Shown: piece after piece, positions 10,075-20,317 of the stretch
How positions within the stretch are numbered: position 1 is the stretch's first letter
Layout of the letters: every line of letters begins with the position of its first letter
NCBI GenBank assembly: GCA_039090855.1
Contig: CM077016.1
Coordinates: 52,285,436-52,349,435 of the forward strand
Source of the DNA: Macrothele yani
Lineage: Eukaryota; Arthropoda; Arachnida; Araneae; Macrothelidae
Direction: 5' to 3'
Length of the DNA stretch: 64,000 nt
Made by a program: the position numbers and the translations under genes
The notes under the pieces: generated by a model
The model's input: the letters and a program-made list of their open reading frames with translations, nothing else
Databases searched by the model: none
What the model was told of the DNA's origin: nothing

Positions 10075-10995
10075 ATAAGCAAACACGCTCTTAACTTTTC
10101 TTATGCACTTTTCACAGTTACACCTGTATTAATTTTGGTCCCTGGAAAGACTTATAATTGACGGGCCACTATACTCTATTTGCATGTGTGTAAATGTAAA
10201 ATACACTGATATCCAAAAGTACCACAACTCTGTCTTAAGCAATTTTGTCTTAAATATTCCGTAAGATGCAAACATCTTACAGAAATGGTTTTTTACACCG
10301 CTTTTGTTCTCCTTAGTTTTAGACACGGCTAGGTGGTAGATTTACTAAGTGCTATAAGTTCAAACGACAAAAGTCCGCCCTTCAAAAAATAAAAAGACAT
10401 TAAAAAAAAAAACAAAAAAAAACCTCAGAAAATATGTTGAAGTCAAGCAATAGAAATGCAAAAACGTTCTTAGAAGTATTCTACATTGAATAATCCATGA
10501 ATGAAGAACACACTGACACGACACATCAGTAATGTTACCATTACGGGTATAGGCCAGAACCAAATATACTGTAGGCGGAACAAAGTCCTTCAAAAAAAAA
10601 AAAGTAGAAGGAAATTGAAAAAAGTTCCGCAAAGATCCAACAGGGAGTTCACCAAGAGCGAAACAAAATTTGTAAACAAGCCGCCATTTTGGAATCGATG
10701 CAGACATCCAATATGCCATCAAAAGCATTAAAATATTCGCATTTCGTGCCACAACTTTTGAAGTAATTTGTCAACAAAACCAACAGCACATTTCATTTAT
10801 TTCGTGCGGCAAATTTCAAAGTTCTCATCAGCTTGAATTCCAATCGAAAACTTTGCAAATACTTTGTTAGTTTCGTTTAAACGTTGGCATTTCCTTCATT
10901 TTGTGTAAAACTTTCAAATTAATTTTCGAACTAAATACTAGCCCATTTTATTAATAGGGCAGCACAACCTTCAAAGTTTCCATCAGCGCACGTTT
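10075..10995. other. No gene recognised
   Basis: AT-rich sequence with A-runs (10389-10424, 10590-10602). TACACTGATATCCAAAAGTA at about 10203 resembles a Tc1 terminus, but no partner was found. Long frames here are biased by A/T runs and have no family resemblance. Confidence 0.5.
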
Positions 10996-11218
10996 TATGA
11001 AATTCTCCCACTACTCTGTCACCCTTCCTATTCAGCGTATTACCGATAGCTTAGACGACGCGCACACGGTAGTTAGGAGCCGGGACTGGCTCAGCTGGTC
11101 ACATGACATCAATGACAGCCGTTCGTTTCAGGGCCTCTTCTTTCCAGTTGGCTATGGTTCAACCCCTCATCATATCAGGTTAATCCACGGCATTGGTATT
11201 GTTGTAGGGGTTTCGTCA

Positions 11219-11713
11219 TTACAGCATTTTTGTCTCTGACTGAATGAATAAACTTTCTACCAGGAGTCGAGAGCATCTTGATTTGTATAAGCCGAAAATT
11301 GTGGCCGCGTTCCAATCTGGGTAGTGCATCCCCGCACTTACAGTTCTTGAGAGAGCTGTTGAATCCATTTTGTTCTTGATGTTATACTTGTGCTCCGAGA
11401 TCAGTTTTGATACGTTTCTAGTCATGGAGCCGATATATACCAAGTCGCTGCTTTGATTATCATGAGCTCGCTGTGGTATGCTGTAGACTCAGTGTCTGGT
11501 TGCCATGGGGATGGGGTCACGATCTTTCTTCACTCATGACAAAATATTTCTTGTACTACTCCCAGAGACTAGATGGTGCTTCTTACATTCGTTTTTAAGG
11601 ATGTATGTTATGCCAGGAATAAATTGAATTGACTCCACATATTTAATTGAGTTCTGCTGTCGTTCAAGTGTAGAAAAATCAGACTGCAGCACCTTGTCGA
11701 GCATCCTGTCAAC
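11219..11713 (-). pseudogene. Penelope-like element: linker and GIY-YIG endonuclease part
   Basis: Minus strand. LERQQNSIKYVESIQFIPGI (about 11625-11685) resembles the linker after the reverse transcriptase of Penelope-like elements. SSDLVYIGSMTRNVSKL (about 11405-11455), ISEHKYNIKNKMDS, HYPDWNAATIFG and RLLVESLFIQSETK then follow the layout of the GIY-YIG endonuclease that ends these proteins (YIG motif, EHKYN helix, Glu late in the domain). An in-frame stop lies between the linker and the endonuclease. A Tc1 element at 11714-13037 separates this from the RT part. Confidence 0.75.
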
Positions 11714-13037
11714 TACGCTAACGGACAATGAAATTTGCGCACCAAGAAGAAAACATGCTACAACCGCGAAACTTTGCAAATAGCTGGAGTGCGTGCTGGT
11801 ATGCAATTGATCCACGTTTGGTGCGAGTGCGCATGACCGCACACCCTGTGGTGGCTCAACAAGCACGAGCCGGCTGCCTGATAAAACCGGCGTGTAGTCG
11901 ATGACCCACGAAAGCGAAAAGCACCGACCGACGCAAGCAAGAGTACAGCGTGACAAAAATGCCGGGTAAACGCCAGAGACGTCGATTTACGCAACTTATG
12001 GACTTTGAGAGAGGCCTGATCATCGGCCTGAAAACCGCAGGGTGGTCGGCGCGCCGTATAGCCTGCCATGTGGATCGTTCTGACCATACCGTCCGACTGT
12101 GTTGAGAGCAGTGGGCATGTGACGGTACTGCCACACGGCAGGGCGGCTCCGGACAGAACAGGAGGACACCGATAGAGAGGATCAACAGATCGTGCGCCAG
12201 GCACGAACAGATCCCACGGTGACCCGTCCTGTGTGCCCACTAACCATTTCCCGATTACTCGCGGAAGCAAATCTGCGATCCCAGCGCTCTTGACGTGTGC
12301 TGCCATTAACTCCGTGAGCAGTGTTGCCAGTCCGGAGTGACGTGGAACGCCACAGACTGGTGACTTGTGGTGTTTAGTGCTGCTTCCTGTTTGGGACAGA
12401 TGATCGTGTCCGGGTGTGGAGGTCCCCGGGTCAACGCGACAATCCCAACCTCGCTATCGAGGGCCACACCTCCCCCACTGAAGGAATTATGGTCTGGGGA
12501 GCCATTGTCTACGATAGCCGATCAGTTCTAGTACTAGTACGTGGATCATTGACGGGCCAGCAGTATGCGGATGAGATCCTACGGCCTCATGTGCTCCCAT
12601 TCCTGGTCGGGATTGCAGGTGCGCTATACAAGAAAGATAATGCCTGCCCACACACGGCTCGGGTTACCCAGTACTGCCTGCGTCATGTCCAGACACTTCC
12701 ATGGTTGGCCCGCTCCCCGGATTTGTCCCCTATCAAGCATGTGTGGGGCCAGTTGAAACGCCGGTTGCCGCCGTGCCGCGCTATCAGGGATTTGGAGCAC
12801 ACCGTCCAACACACGTGGGGCCAGTCTGCCTCAAGACAGCATCAGGCGTCTGTTCGCCTCCATGCCGGACCGTATTGCAGCACGAGGCGGTGCGACGCGC
12901 TATTGAAGGTGACCGGACTGCGTGCCACAGATCACTCTGTAATTGTCCTGTATTCATCAGTATCATTACGTCCATAAAATTTTAGTTCAATCCGATGCTT
13001 TCTTCTTGGTGCGCAAATTTCATTGTCCGTGAGTGTA
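11714..13037 (+). mobile_element. Tc1-like element with matched terminal inverted repeats
   Basis: Left end TACGCTAACGGACAATGAAA and its reverse complement at the right (TTTCATTGTCCGTGAGTGTA) enclose 1.3 kb; the matching continues through TTTGCGCACCAAGAAG. The plus-strand transposase starts MPGKRQRRRFTQLMDFERG at 11959, followed by stops and frameshifts. A clean frame from about 12414 carries MVWGAIVYDS, KKDNACPHTARVTQYCLRH (second catalytic Asp) and LARSPDLSPIKHVWGQLKR. The last block has Lys where the catalytic Glu of NPIEHVW should be, so the protein is inactive even apart from the stops. It is inserted in a Penelope-like element. Its ends are related to those at 36709-38279. Confidence 0.9.
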
Positions 13038-13400
13038 TAAGCCGGGGATATCCATTGGCCTCGGCGATTTGTCGTATGTACCCAATTTCTCTGTTACGGT
13101 AGTGTGGGTTGGAGGAGTGAGAGATTGTTCGTCTCACAAGGAAGTGAAGAGAAGACAACTTATGATTTAAAGGATGTACGGATGAACTTGGGATAATATC
13201 ATCATTGATGGTCGGTTTTCGATACACTGAATAAGAAACTGTATTTGTATCACTATTTCTGTAAAGGTTGAAATCTAAAAATGGTAGGGAATTATCCTGT
13301 TCGTATTCAATGGTGTATGGGGAATTTATTTCATATCAGTGTTTCTAAATATCCGAACGAATAAATTCTTTCTGCCCTTCGATACCATATACAAGTATAA
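13038..13400 (-). pseudogene. Penelope-like element: reverse transcriptase C-terminal part
   Basis: Minus strand, upstream half of the same Penelope-like copy. QDNSLPFLDFNLYRNSD (about 13250-13305), VSYSVYRKPTINDDI, SSSVHPLNHKLSSLHFLV and IRQIAEANGYPRLIH match the RT thumb region of the family (FLD, VYRKPT, HP.HK, L..NGYP). It is open for about 80 codons, then reaches the Tc1 insertion. Upstream RT motifs were not seen, so the element is 5' truncated. Confidence 0.75.
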
Positions 13401-14034
13401 CGGAGACTATGCTGGGTACAGTTTCCTATTCAAGTAGTGCACAGTTTCTCCGCTACGGGCGTTACGGAAAATGATTCCGCCAATATATCTGCTTCTACAA
13501 TTCAGATATGAAAAATTATTTTTGTATGGGATAGAGACCCCGATAAGAAATGTTCTGCATATGATTTCTAATTTTTGAAGAACGAATTTGCCACTTCGGG
13601 CGTAAAATGCACATTCTTATTTCTGATTTATTTGCAGCCATATCTCAGCATCTAAACACTCGATTCATGAAATTCTTTTGTAATAAGTTACCGCTCACCA
13701 CGAAAAAAGTTTTGGGGAATATTTTCTGCTTAGAATAATACACAGATCTTTCCGCCAGGGGGCGTAGTTGTTTATTATTTTCTCAGTATCTCTGCTTCTA
13801 ACAGTCAGATTTAAAAGAAAAAAATTGCCGAAGAGCATTTTTGGTGGGAATATAATTTTATTTTATTTTTAACGCGCCAGTTTGACATTATATGGCATTA
13901 GTTTGTTTTCTTTTATAGCAATCAATATCTGTGCGTCTAAACACCAGATTCTAAAAATCCTTTTTGAGTAAGATACTATTAACTGCGAAAACAATTTGGG
14001 TGTATTTCCTGCTCATAGTAATGCACAATTTACC
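13400..14034. repeat. Decayed ~145-bp tandem array, part 1
   Basis: Motif sets recur about every 140-155 bp: TCTGCTTCTAAAAGTCAGAT variants near 13489, 13643, 13790 and 13928, each followed by TTTTTTG-type runs and then CCGCCAGGGGGCG or its variants near a TAATGCACA box. Units are heavily diverged. The array continues after the hAT insertion. Confidence 0.65.
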
Positions 14035-14053
14035 GTCTAGAGCAGGGGTAATA

Positions 14054-14330
14054 CTAGCTGGTGACTTTACCTGCACCGTCTAAGTGTGGACTTCGAAGGT
14101 TAAATGTTGAACTCTCTCGAAAGTTTGGGATTAATAGGATCCCTGACGGCGCTGCAATAGCTAGCCCGTCAGTCACCGGAAACCACAGTCTTTCACTCGG
14201 ACAGATTCGGTTCAGTGACCTGTGGGGATCTGCCTCCCCCACGGGACCCGGTTCCTTACACCCTTCTATCATAACCCGTGTGTGCGACGTGCTATGGGCA
14301 GTTGGGGGGCAAGCAACTTTTCAATAATTT
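14054..14330. other. GC-richer unidentified segment inside the hAT
   Basis: Contains TGACTTTACCTGCACCGTCT, CGGACAGATTCGGTTCAGTG and CCTCCCCCACGGGACCCGG. Open frames of about 70-90 codons exist on both strands, but none resembles a known family. It is compositionally unlike its AT-rich surroundings and could be a fragment of another retroelement. Confidence 0.35.
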
Positions 14331-15036
14331 ATCTCATCTCGTGGCCGGGAGATAGCCCGCCAACGCGAGTTTTTGGGACTAATGTCCTTTAAATAGGTGT
14401 AAAATACATGCACAATAAGTATGAGGGTCCCATGCACCCCTCTCACAAATATTCACACTGAAACACATTATTCACACAATGATATTTAAATGGCCCACAG
14501 TACTAGGGCCAGTGCTGTGGTGATGACCCCGGGCCAGGGTCATCTGAATCCCCTTGGTCAATAGACCGAAAATGGCCAACACCCTAGGCCCGCGGGCCTA
14601 ACATTTTGAATGCCCCCCCCCCCCCAGCAGCTCAAGCACTAAGTTTGTTTTTCAAATTTAATTCTGGCAATATTTTTATTTTATTACTATTTATTTTTAT
14701 TTTATTTTATTCTGGATTAATTTTATTCCTTTTTATTTTATTCTAGACGGTATTTATTCGGATTTTATAAATTTCTATGCCAATGTGAAATTGGTCGCGA
14801 TTTCAAAAACACATACTGACACATTTTTGGGTAAACGCTGATTCACGCTCGCCTCGTTAAAGGAGACCATGAGGCAGTGCGTTAGAGGAAAGAGACTACA
14901 CAACGCTTGCCTTTCCGCGCTAGCTCGCTATTTTCAGTCTGACTCATCTCATATTCACATTGTGCTGTTTCAGATCCTAAGTAACGTGTTGATATTCAGT
15001 TTTATTCGTAGTATATAGTTTTGAAGTGTGAAGTAA

Positions 15037-15200
15037 AATGGCTTTTAGTAAACATGACCCGTCCGAAAAGAAAATGTGACAGTGACGTGGTGTTCCGGAC
15101 ATTCAATGAAAGGATGGGAAGAAATATTTCTATTTAACTATGGGAAAGTCGTCGAAACCGATTTGTCTGATCTATTCAAGCAGCAGTTGCAGTGCCTAAT
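15037..15200 (+). pseudogene. hAT transposase N-terminal (BED-like) remnant
   Basis: MAFSKHDPSEKKM at 15038, then in shifted frames KCDSDVVFRTFNER, YFYLTMGKSSKPICLI and SSSCSVP. This follows the family pattern KRKCDSENRxFQExWExxYFF...CLIC of GTF2I-repeat/ZBED5-like hAT proteins. Several frameshifts occur within 160 bp. Confidence 0.55.
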
Positions 15201-15404
15201 AAAAAAAAAAAAATACAACAAATCAGCTGTTGCATCTTTATAAGATTCATTCTTAACTCGATTTTCTGCTTTTGAATCTGAAAGGAGTAACATAGACTTA
15301 CTGATAAATCCGTTTTGCATTTCAGAGTCTGATGTACATAAATATTCCCCAGTAATGTAAATCGAAATATTAGAAATCCAAAGCCACTCGGGACTTAGCG
15401 TTAA

Positions 15405-15839
15405 GGTGGACGTCAAGTAATTTTGCTTCCTATACTTGCAATGGAAAAACTTCTGTACACATTTTCTTCACAATTAATGCGCTCCCAAGGATGAAAATTT
15501 GAACATCGATTAAAATAGCTTCATTTTATAACTTGGAATACTTAATATTTTCTGAAACATAACCATAATTATGCAATCCAACATTTGTTTGTCTACTGAC
15601 GTCATCAAAGTACAGGTCGCGCCATCTTTTTTCTGGTTTCAACACCAAAGGAAATGTTGTTGATTTTCAATATAATTATGGTTATGTTTTAGAAAATATT
15701 AAGTATTCCAAGTTATAATATGAAGTAATTTTAATCGATGTTCAAATTTTTATCCTTGGGAACACACTAATTGTGAAGGAAATGTGTACAAAAGTTTTTC
15801 CATTGGAAGTATAGGAAGCAAAATTACTTGACGTCCGCC
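15405..15839. mobile_element. TTAA-flanked foldback MITE
   Basis: Arms of about 169 bp (15405-15573 and 15671-15839) are near-identical reverse complements, from GGTGGACGTCAAGTAATTTT to AACATAACCATAATTATG, separated by about 97 bp. TTAA stands at 15401-15404 and 15840-15843, as for piggyBac-type insertion. It has no coding sequence and lies inside the hAT relic. Confidence 0.85.
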
Positions 15840-15899
15840 TTAAGTTTAAAGAACAATGTGAATCACCCACTCACTGCTCCTAATTTGATTGAGTTCTGA

Positions 15900-16154
15900 A
15901 AATACGTCCCTAAAGAACAGTTTCCCGAACTTCACGACCTTGCTGTGAGGTTCATTTGCAGATTCGGATTCACATACATTTGTTTACAAACATTTCCATC
16001 CATGAATGTTGTAAAAAGTAAATTTCGTTCAACTATCACAGATGCACACATTGGTGATATGCTTCTTTTAAGTACATCGAGAATTACACCCAACACTGAC
16101 AAATTGTTACGTGAAAAGCAGTTCAGAAATCATATTAGTGTTGCTAGTGTGTAA
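15900..16154 (+). pseudogene. hAT transposase C-terminal dimerisation domain
   Basis: FPELHDLAVRFICRFGFTYI, CLQTFPSMNVVKSKFRS and LTD-like ITDAHIGDMLLLSTSRITP, then NTDKLLREKQF and a stop at 16154. This is the hATC dimerisation region (family: LRKLALKLLSLFGSTYxCEQxFS.MN..KSK.RSRLTDEHL). It is open over about 75 codons, but the rest of the transposase is missing. Confidence 0.8.
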
Positions 16155-16448
16155 GTTCCTAGAAACTTTAATTTTTTAATTAATTTTGTCTTTTTAATTT
16201 CTAGTAAAAAAGAAAGTTTTATTAGAACAATTCAGGGTTTTTTTTTCATAATAATTTTATTATATGAATGATTTAATAAAATGACTTTAAAAATGGATAT
16301 GGGTTTCAATACTTTACAAAAACATAAAAGAACCCCATTTTTAGCTGATAATAGTTGTCAATATTTAAGTTGGTTACGGTGACCCTTCAAATGATTTCTA
16401 AGAATTTACTGGCCCGATTTCAAAAAGGTTGGCACACCTGCTCTAGAG

Positions 16449-17000
16449 GCACATATATTTTCCTCGATATCTCTGCTTCTAAAAGTCAGATTAAAATAAT
16501 ACTTTTAACACCTGATATCATTCACCACTTGGAACACTTTGCGCATACTTGTGGGTTTTTTAGTTCACAGTTCTGGCGCTAGGGGTGGTTGTGCGTATTT
16601 TTACAAGAATATCACCTAAATATCTTATTGTAAACTTTCGTTTTTTTACTGCATGCCGTTCTGTACAGTAAAGATGGAGAACATAATCCTCTTTAAATAA
16701 TGCAGTTTTCTCGCTTGCTGGTGTAAAAGTAAAAACTTTTCTCTACCTCTGCTTCCAAAAGACGTATTTGAAAAATTCTTTTTCTTTAGCATAGCTTTTG
16801 CTATGAAGAATACTTTTAACATGTTTTCTACTTTTCCATTATTTGAAATTCAGCGGCCAGGGGGCATCAGCGTATATTTCGCTGAAAAGAATTAGATTCT
16901 AAAAATTACTTTAAAAAAACTGTTTTTTTTTTTTGGGGGGGGGGGGTACGATTGTGTTCGTTCCTAAAAGTATTTTAAACCTATTTTCTTCTTTAAGTAA
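16449..17000. repeat. Decayed ~145-bp tandem array, part 2
   Basis: Resumes after the hAT with TCTCTGCTTCTAAAAGTCAG at 16468 and CTCTGCTTCCAAAAGACG at 16744. TTCTGGCGCTAGGGG and GCGGCCAGGGGGC boxes follow. It includes a T/G homopolymer junction at 16921-16946. Confidence 0.6.
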
Positions 17001-17039
17001 CAAATCTTAAGACCGAAAAAACTATTAGGCAAATTTAAT

Positions 17040-18078
17040 GTGCTTAAAAGATATCGAAATTGAAGTTGTATGAAACATACTGTAAAACTCTGTGCACGTT
17101 TTCATCACTTGTGGCGAAATGAAGATACCCCACCAGCGACAGTGGTTTAACGGATTTTTGAATACATAAACCAAAATTCCTTGTAATCTATGAAACGCGT
17201 AGTTATTATAATTACACATGATCTACAAACACATATATACAAGTCTTTCAGATTGCGAAATATGAGGTAAGAACATCTTGTTCTAAGGCGAATTGAATGA
17301 ATTGCACACCGTCTATTTCATTAAAACCTAGATGCTAGTTAAGAGCTATTAAACAATAAAAACCTTGTTCCTCTGGTTTCGAATGAATTTTCCGTGGCTG
17401 GCACTAGCCCTTCTCATAGGTATTCCAGTCTCACGTTCAATAGTCAATCTGTAAACTCTGAGCCTATAGTTAAAATCAAATGAAGTAAAATTACGCGATT
17501 GTCACTGACATCACATCACCACACCACACCACCCCGTCACAAGCACATTCGTCTGATCTTTCTGACACGCGCGATGCATTTCGGTATGTCTATTATATCA
17601 TTATCAAACGGTTCTTAGTACTGCTAGTAAAGCAATTTGGTATTTATAACCCATCGATGCATATCATTGGCTGTCACGTCTTGTCAAAACCATCTGAGAT
17701 GTCATGTATTGATTCGTCATAGTGAGGAACTTCGTTAACAATTTGCTGTAAGCCGACTAGTGAACTCAATTCAGGACCATAGTGAAGTGGATAGTTCCCA
17801 ACATCTCTAATATTTCTTGACTTATATTGTGTCTTTTTTTTTTTTATTTATTTATTTTGAGTATCTTTTTCCAATATAAGTTTCCATGGGTATGGAACTT
17901 CGATAAGGTTGACCTTATTGCAGTTGTCCTTCCATGTTTTTTCAATGACGAGGGCTTCTGAAAAACGTATTAGTTTCTCTGAACGCCGATCAAGAACAAT
18001 TTTTGCCCCTTCAAAATCAAGTGATGAAAATGTGCACAGTGTTTTACAGTATGTTTCATACAACTTCAATTTCGTTAA
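17040..18078. mobile_element. Element with ~65-bp inverted ends; Penelope-like fragment at right
   Basis: Segment 17050-17117 (GAAGTTGTATGAAACATACT, CATCACTTG) is the reverse complement of 18012-18076. The right arm belongs to a minus-strand frame (17848-18069) reading MKLYETYCKTLCTFSSLDFE, GAKIVLDRRSEKLIRFSEAL and VIEKTWKDN. That resembles the tail of the GIY-YIG region of Penelope-like elements (DFxxAKIL...KRxxSEAL.I). Penelope-like copies often occur as inverted or tandem partial units, which would explain the arms. The interruption lies within the ~145-bp array (AAGTAACAA boxes at both borders). Confidence 0.45.
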
Positions 18079-18079
18079 G

Positions 18080-18417
18080 TAACAAAGATTTTCCGCTAGG
18101 GGCGCGTTAAGCTATGTTTTTGTTCTATACGTCTTTTGTTGTTCGATTTGAAAAAACCTTTGATATCTTCCTTCCACTATGAGAAACACTTTGTGCACGA
18201 TTTGTTAATTTCAGTAATATACTTTTTCAGCAGTTAGTGGTGGTAAGTGGATATTTCTACTGATGTTTTATTGGTTGTAGAAATCCGGTTAATCTATTTT
18301 AGCCGGTTCTGTTGACTACGAATGAACCTACGTATTTTAAATTATGCGCGGTTTTTCCTCTAGGTGGTGTAGAAGTATTTCCTTTTTCCTGAATTTTTGG
18401 ATTTTCTAAAAATCTAC
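18080..18417. repeat. Decayed ~145-bp tandem array, part 3
   Basis: AAGATTTTCCGCTAGGGGCG near 18087 and TTTTTCCTCTAGGTGGTG near 18352 match the GGGGGCG boxes of the array; the rest is highly diverged. Confidence 0.5.
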
Positions 18418-18582
18418 TTATAACGAAGTAAATTTCTCCGTCATTTTTGGTCTACGCCGGGATTCGAACCCGAGGCCGCTTATTCCGGAACAAGTCGCTC
18501 TACCAACTGAGCTACGCAGACGATTATTCTGATTCCTATCTGCCTTTATGTCGTGTGCGTCCTGCTGGCAGGTACGTCACAT
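18418..18582 (-). repeat. 165-bp tRNA-like repeat, copy 1
   Basis: On the minus strand, 18450-18521 folds largely as a tRNA. The acceptor stem GTCTGCG pairs with CGTAGAC, the D arm is GCTCAGTTGGTAGAGC (A box), and the T arm has GGGTTCGAATCCC (B box). The anticodon stem is short one loop base (CTTGT TCCGGA ATAAG), so it is a degenerate tRNA or tRNA-like SINE head rather than a working tRNA. It is followed by GACGGAGAAATTTACTTCGT, a motif shared with the tRNA-like repeat at 24050. Confidence 0.75.
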
Positions 18583-18839
18583 CCCCCCCCGAAAGAGGGC
18601 CGGGGGCATGGCCCACGGGTCAGCCGTGACCATGAATCGTTGCAGGCAGCCATCCACTGTAGAACGTGCACTTGAGAACTCCCAGTCAATCTGCTGTGTG
18701 GAATGCAACATCACACATTTTTATTTTTCGAAGCGCTGGAGAAGGGATTCTCTGATTTTTCCTGTCTCGCGGTGTGGAAATAACATCACACCAATGCGAG
18801 ATTTTGAACGGCCGGGTCATCCGGATAGTTCGGGCGCCA

Positions 18840-19004
18840 TTATAACGAAGTAAATTTCTCCGTCATTTTTGGTCTACGCCGGGATTCGAACCCGAGGCCG
18901 CTTATTCCGGAACAAGTCGCTCTACCAACTGAGCTACGCAGACGATTATTCTGATTCCTATCTGCCTTTATGTCGTGTGCGTCCTGCTGGCAGGTACGTC
19001 ACAT
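18840..19004 (-). repeat. 165-bp tRNA-like repeat, copy 2
   Basis: Essentially identical to copy 1 over all 165 bp (tRNA-like part 18872-18943), in the same orientation, 422 bp away. The 257 bp between copies are unique and GC-richer, and hold no recognised gene. Confidence 0.8.
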
Positions 19005-19009
19005 ACTTT

Positions 19010-20315
19010 GAAGTATATTTCTCGTGTGGCAAAGCATTCAGAAGACGTTCTCATTACAGCCGAAAATTCGGGGTAGTCTTTCTTGTTAATCAGAATGCCT
19101 TCCAGAATTCAACTTTCGTATTCGAAAAGGTTGCGACTTTACAGACACCACTACCGAAACGAATGCAAACATAAGAGGAAACGTTTTTTTTTTTTTTTTC
19201 TCTCTCTCCTCGAAACATATTTGCTTGAGGAATGTCAATTTACACGAACACAAAGCCGCATCCAGCAACACTGCCTTTTTGAGCAAGTTATGATTGCTCA
19301 AGCATGAAGTGTACCTCATTCATGAAATGTCATGTCTTTTTCTCCTACATTACAAGGACTTGGTGATGTAATCCTTACATCGGAACCATCGTGAGAGCGA
19401 ACGACCTATTTAAGTATGCATTATGGGAGTGCAGGGATTCGCCATAACGAGCTTCCATGAATCACCGATATTTAAACTGTCCTTTCAGCGTCGCAGCTGC
19501 ACGAACTTCTCACTGCCTGTCACCCTACTACTGTTATGGGGAAAAAACAGGTTATCTTTCATTTTTATCGACGATAACGTATTGTGACAATTTTACGCAT
19601 CCTCATTTCATTTTTGTCCGTCGGTTTTTCGTTTTGCCTTCGATGCAGGCTGTGAGTTATTGTTATTGGAAAAAACAGAACTGTTGGAAAATTTATCGCT
19701 TTAAATATTTCGTAGCAACACTTTCTCTCAAAACATTCATTTTATTCTAGGTGTAGATGTAAGCTGGGTTAATCACAACTTTTTTCATCATGCAGCTATA
19801 TACTCGAACTGAAAGTTTCTGTTCACTTTCCTAATAATAAAAACATCATTGGTACTTAAAATGCAAAGTGGTATTGATATTCAGTAATATATAATGAATA
19901 ATGCGAGAGTACGCTGTTCAGGCGAAGCGCTCTCTTGCACACACAGCGGGGAATTTGTTAAAACAAACATCATGCTACTTTTTTTTTTTTTTTGAGATGT
20001 ACTTTCACAGTAGTTATCCTAACTCCTGAAAATAACACGAAAACTTGTGCCGGGCGGGGGGGGGGGGTAACTAAAAAACTCACGTACGTTCGTCAGATCG
20101 CAAAAACAGAAACTTTCAGATAAGCAAAGCTGTCCATTTAAAAGTAGACAAAAGAGAAAGAAAGAAAGAAAGAAGAAACAGTTTTTACCATGTATTTTTT
20201 CTCATGTCTTACATAACAAGCGAAAGACCCCATATTCCTTTTCTGTTGTTTAAAGAATTAACAACCACCATTAGCGTATCTGAGGGCTGCAAGTGTTAAA
20301 AACGAGCTTTTATTA
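19010..20315. other. No gene recognised
   Basis: AT-rich DNA with homopolymers (T15 near 19184, T15 near 19979, G9 near 20057) and a GAAA run at about 20156-20175. No frame resembles a known protein and no repeat landmark was seen. Confidence 0.55.
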
Positions 20316-20317
20316 CA

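Larger units (their letters stand above)
14043..16440 (+). mobile_element. hAT element relic with 8-bp target duplication
   Basis: The left end CAGGGGT and the right end AAAAAGGTTGGCACACCTG fit the hAT terminus CAGGGGTGNNCAACC. The flanks GTCTAGAG (14035-14042) and CTCTAGAG (16441-16448) form a 7/8 target duplication. Inside are an N-terminal and a C-terminal remnant of a BED/hAT transposase, with the middle lost and a TTAA-flanked foldback in its place. The stretch 14051-14560 shows no hAT resemblance and may be another insertion. The element interrupts the ~145-bp tandem array. Confidence 0.75.

Noticed and set aside
11758..12306. A 182-codon minus-strand frame
   Set aside because: It is the antisense of the plus-strand Tc1 transposase N-terminal half; the terminal repeats fix the element's orientation.
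13400..18417. A host gene in the 13.4-18.4 kb interval
   Set aside because: The only protein-like text is hAT and Penelope-like; the rest is a decayed ~145-bp tandem array.
18450..18943. Functional tRNA genes at 18450-18521 and 18872-18943
   Set aside because: Acceptor, D and T arms pair, but the anticodon arm is one loop base short. The unit is a 165-bp duplicated repeat and other SINE-like tRNA heads abound here, so I list it as tRNA-like.
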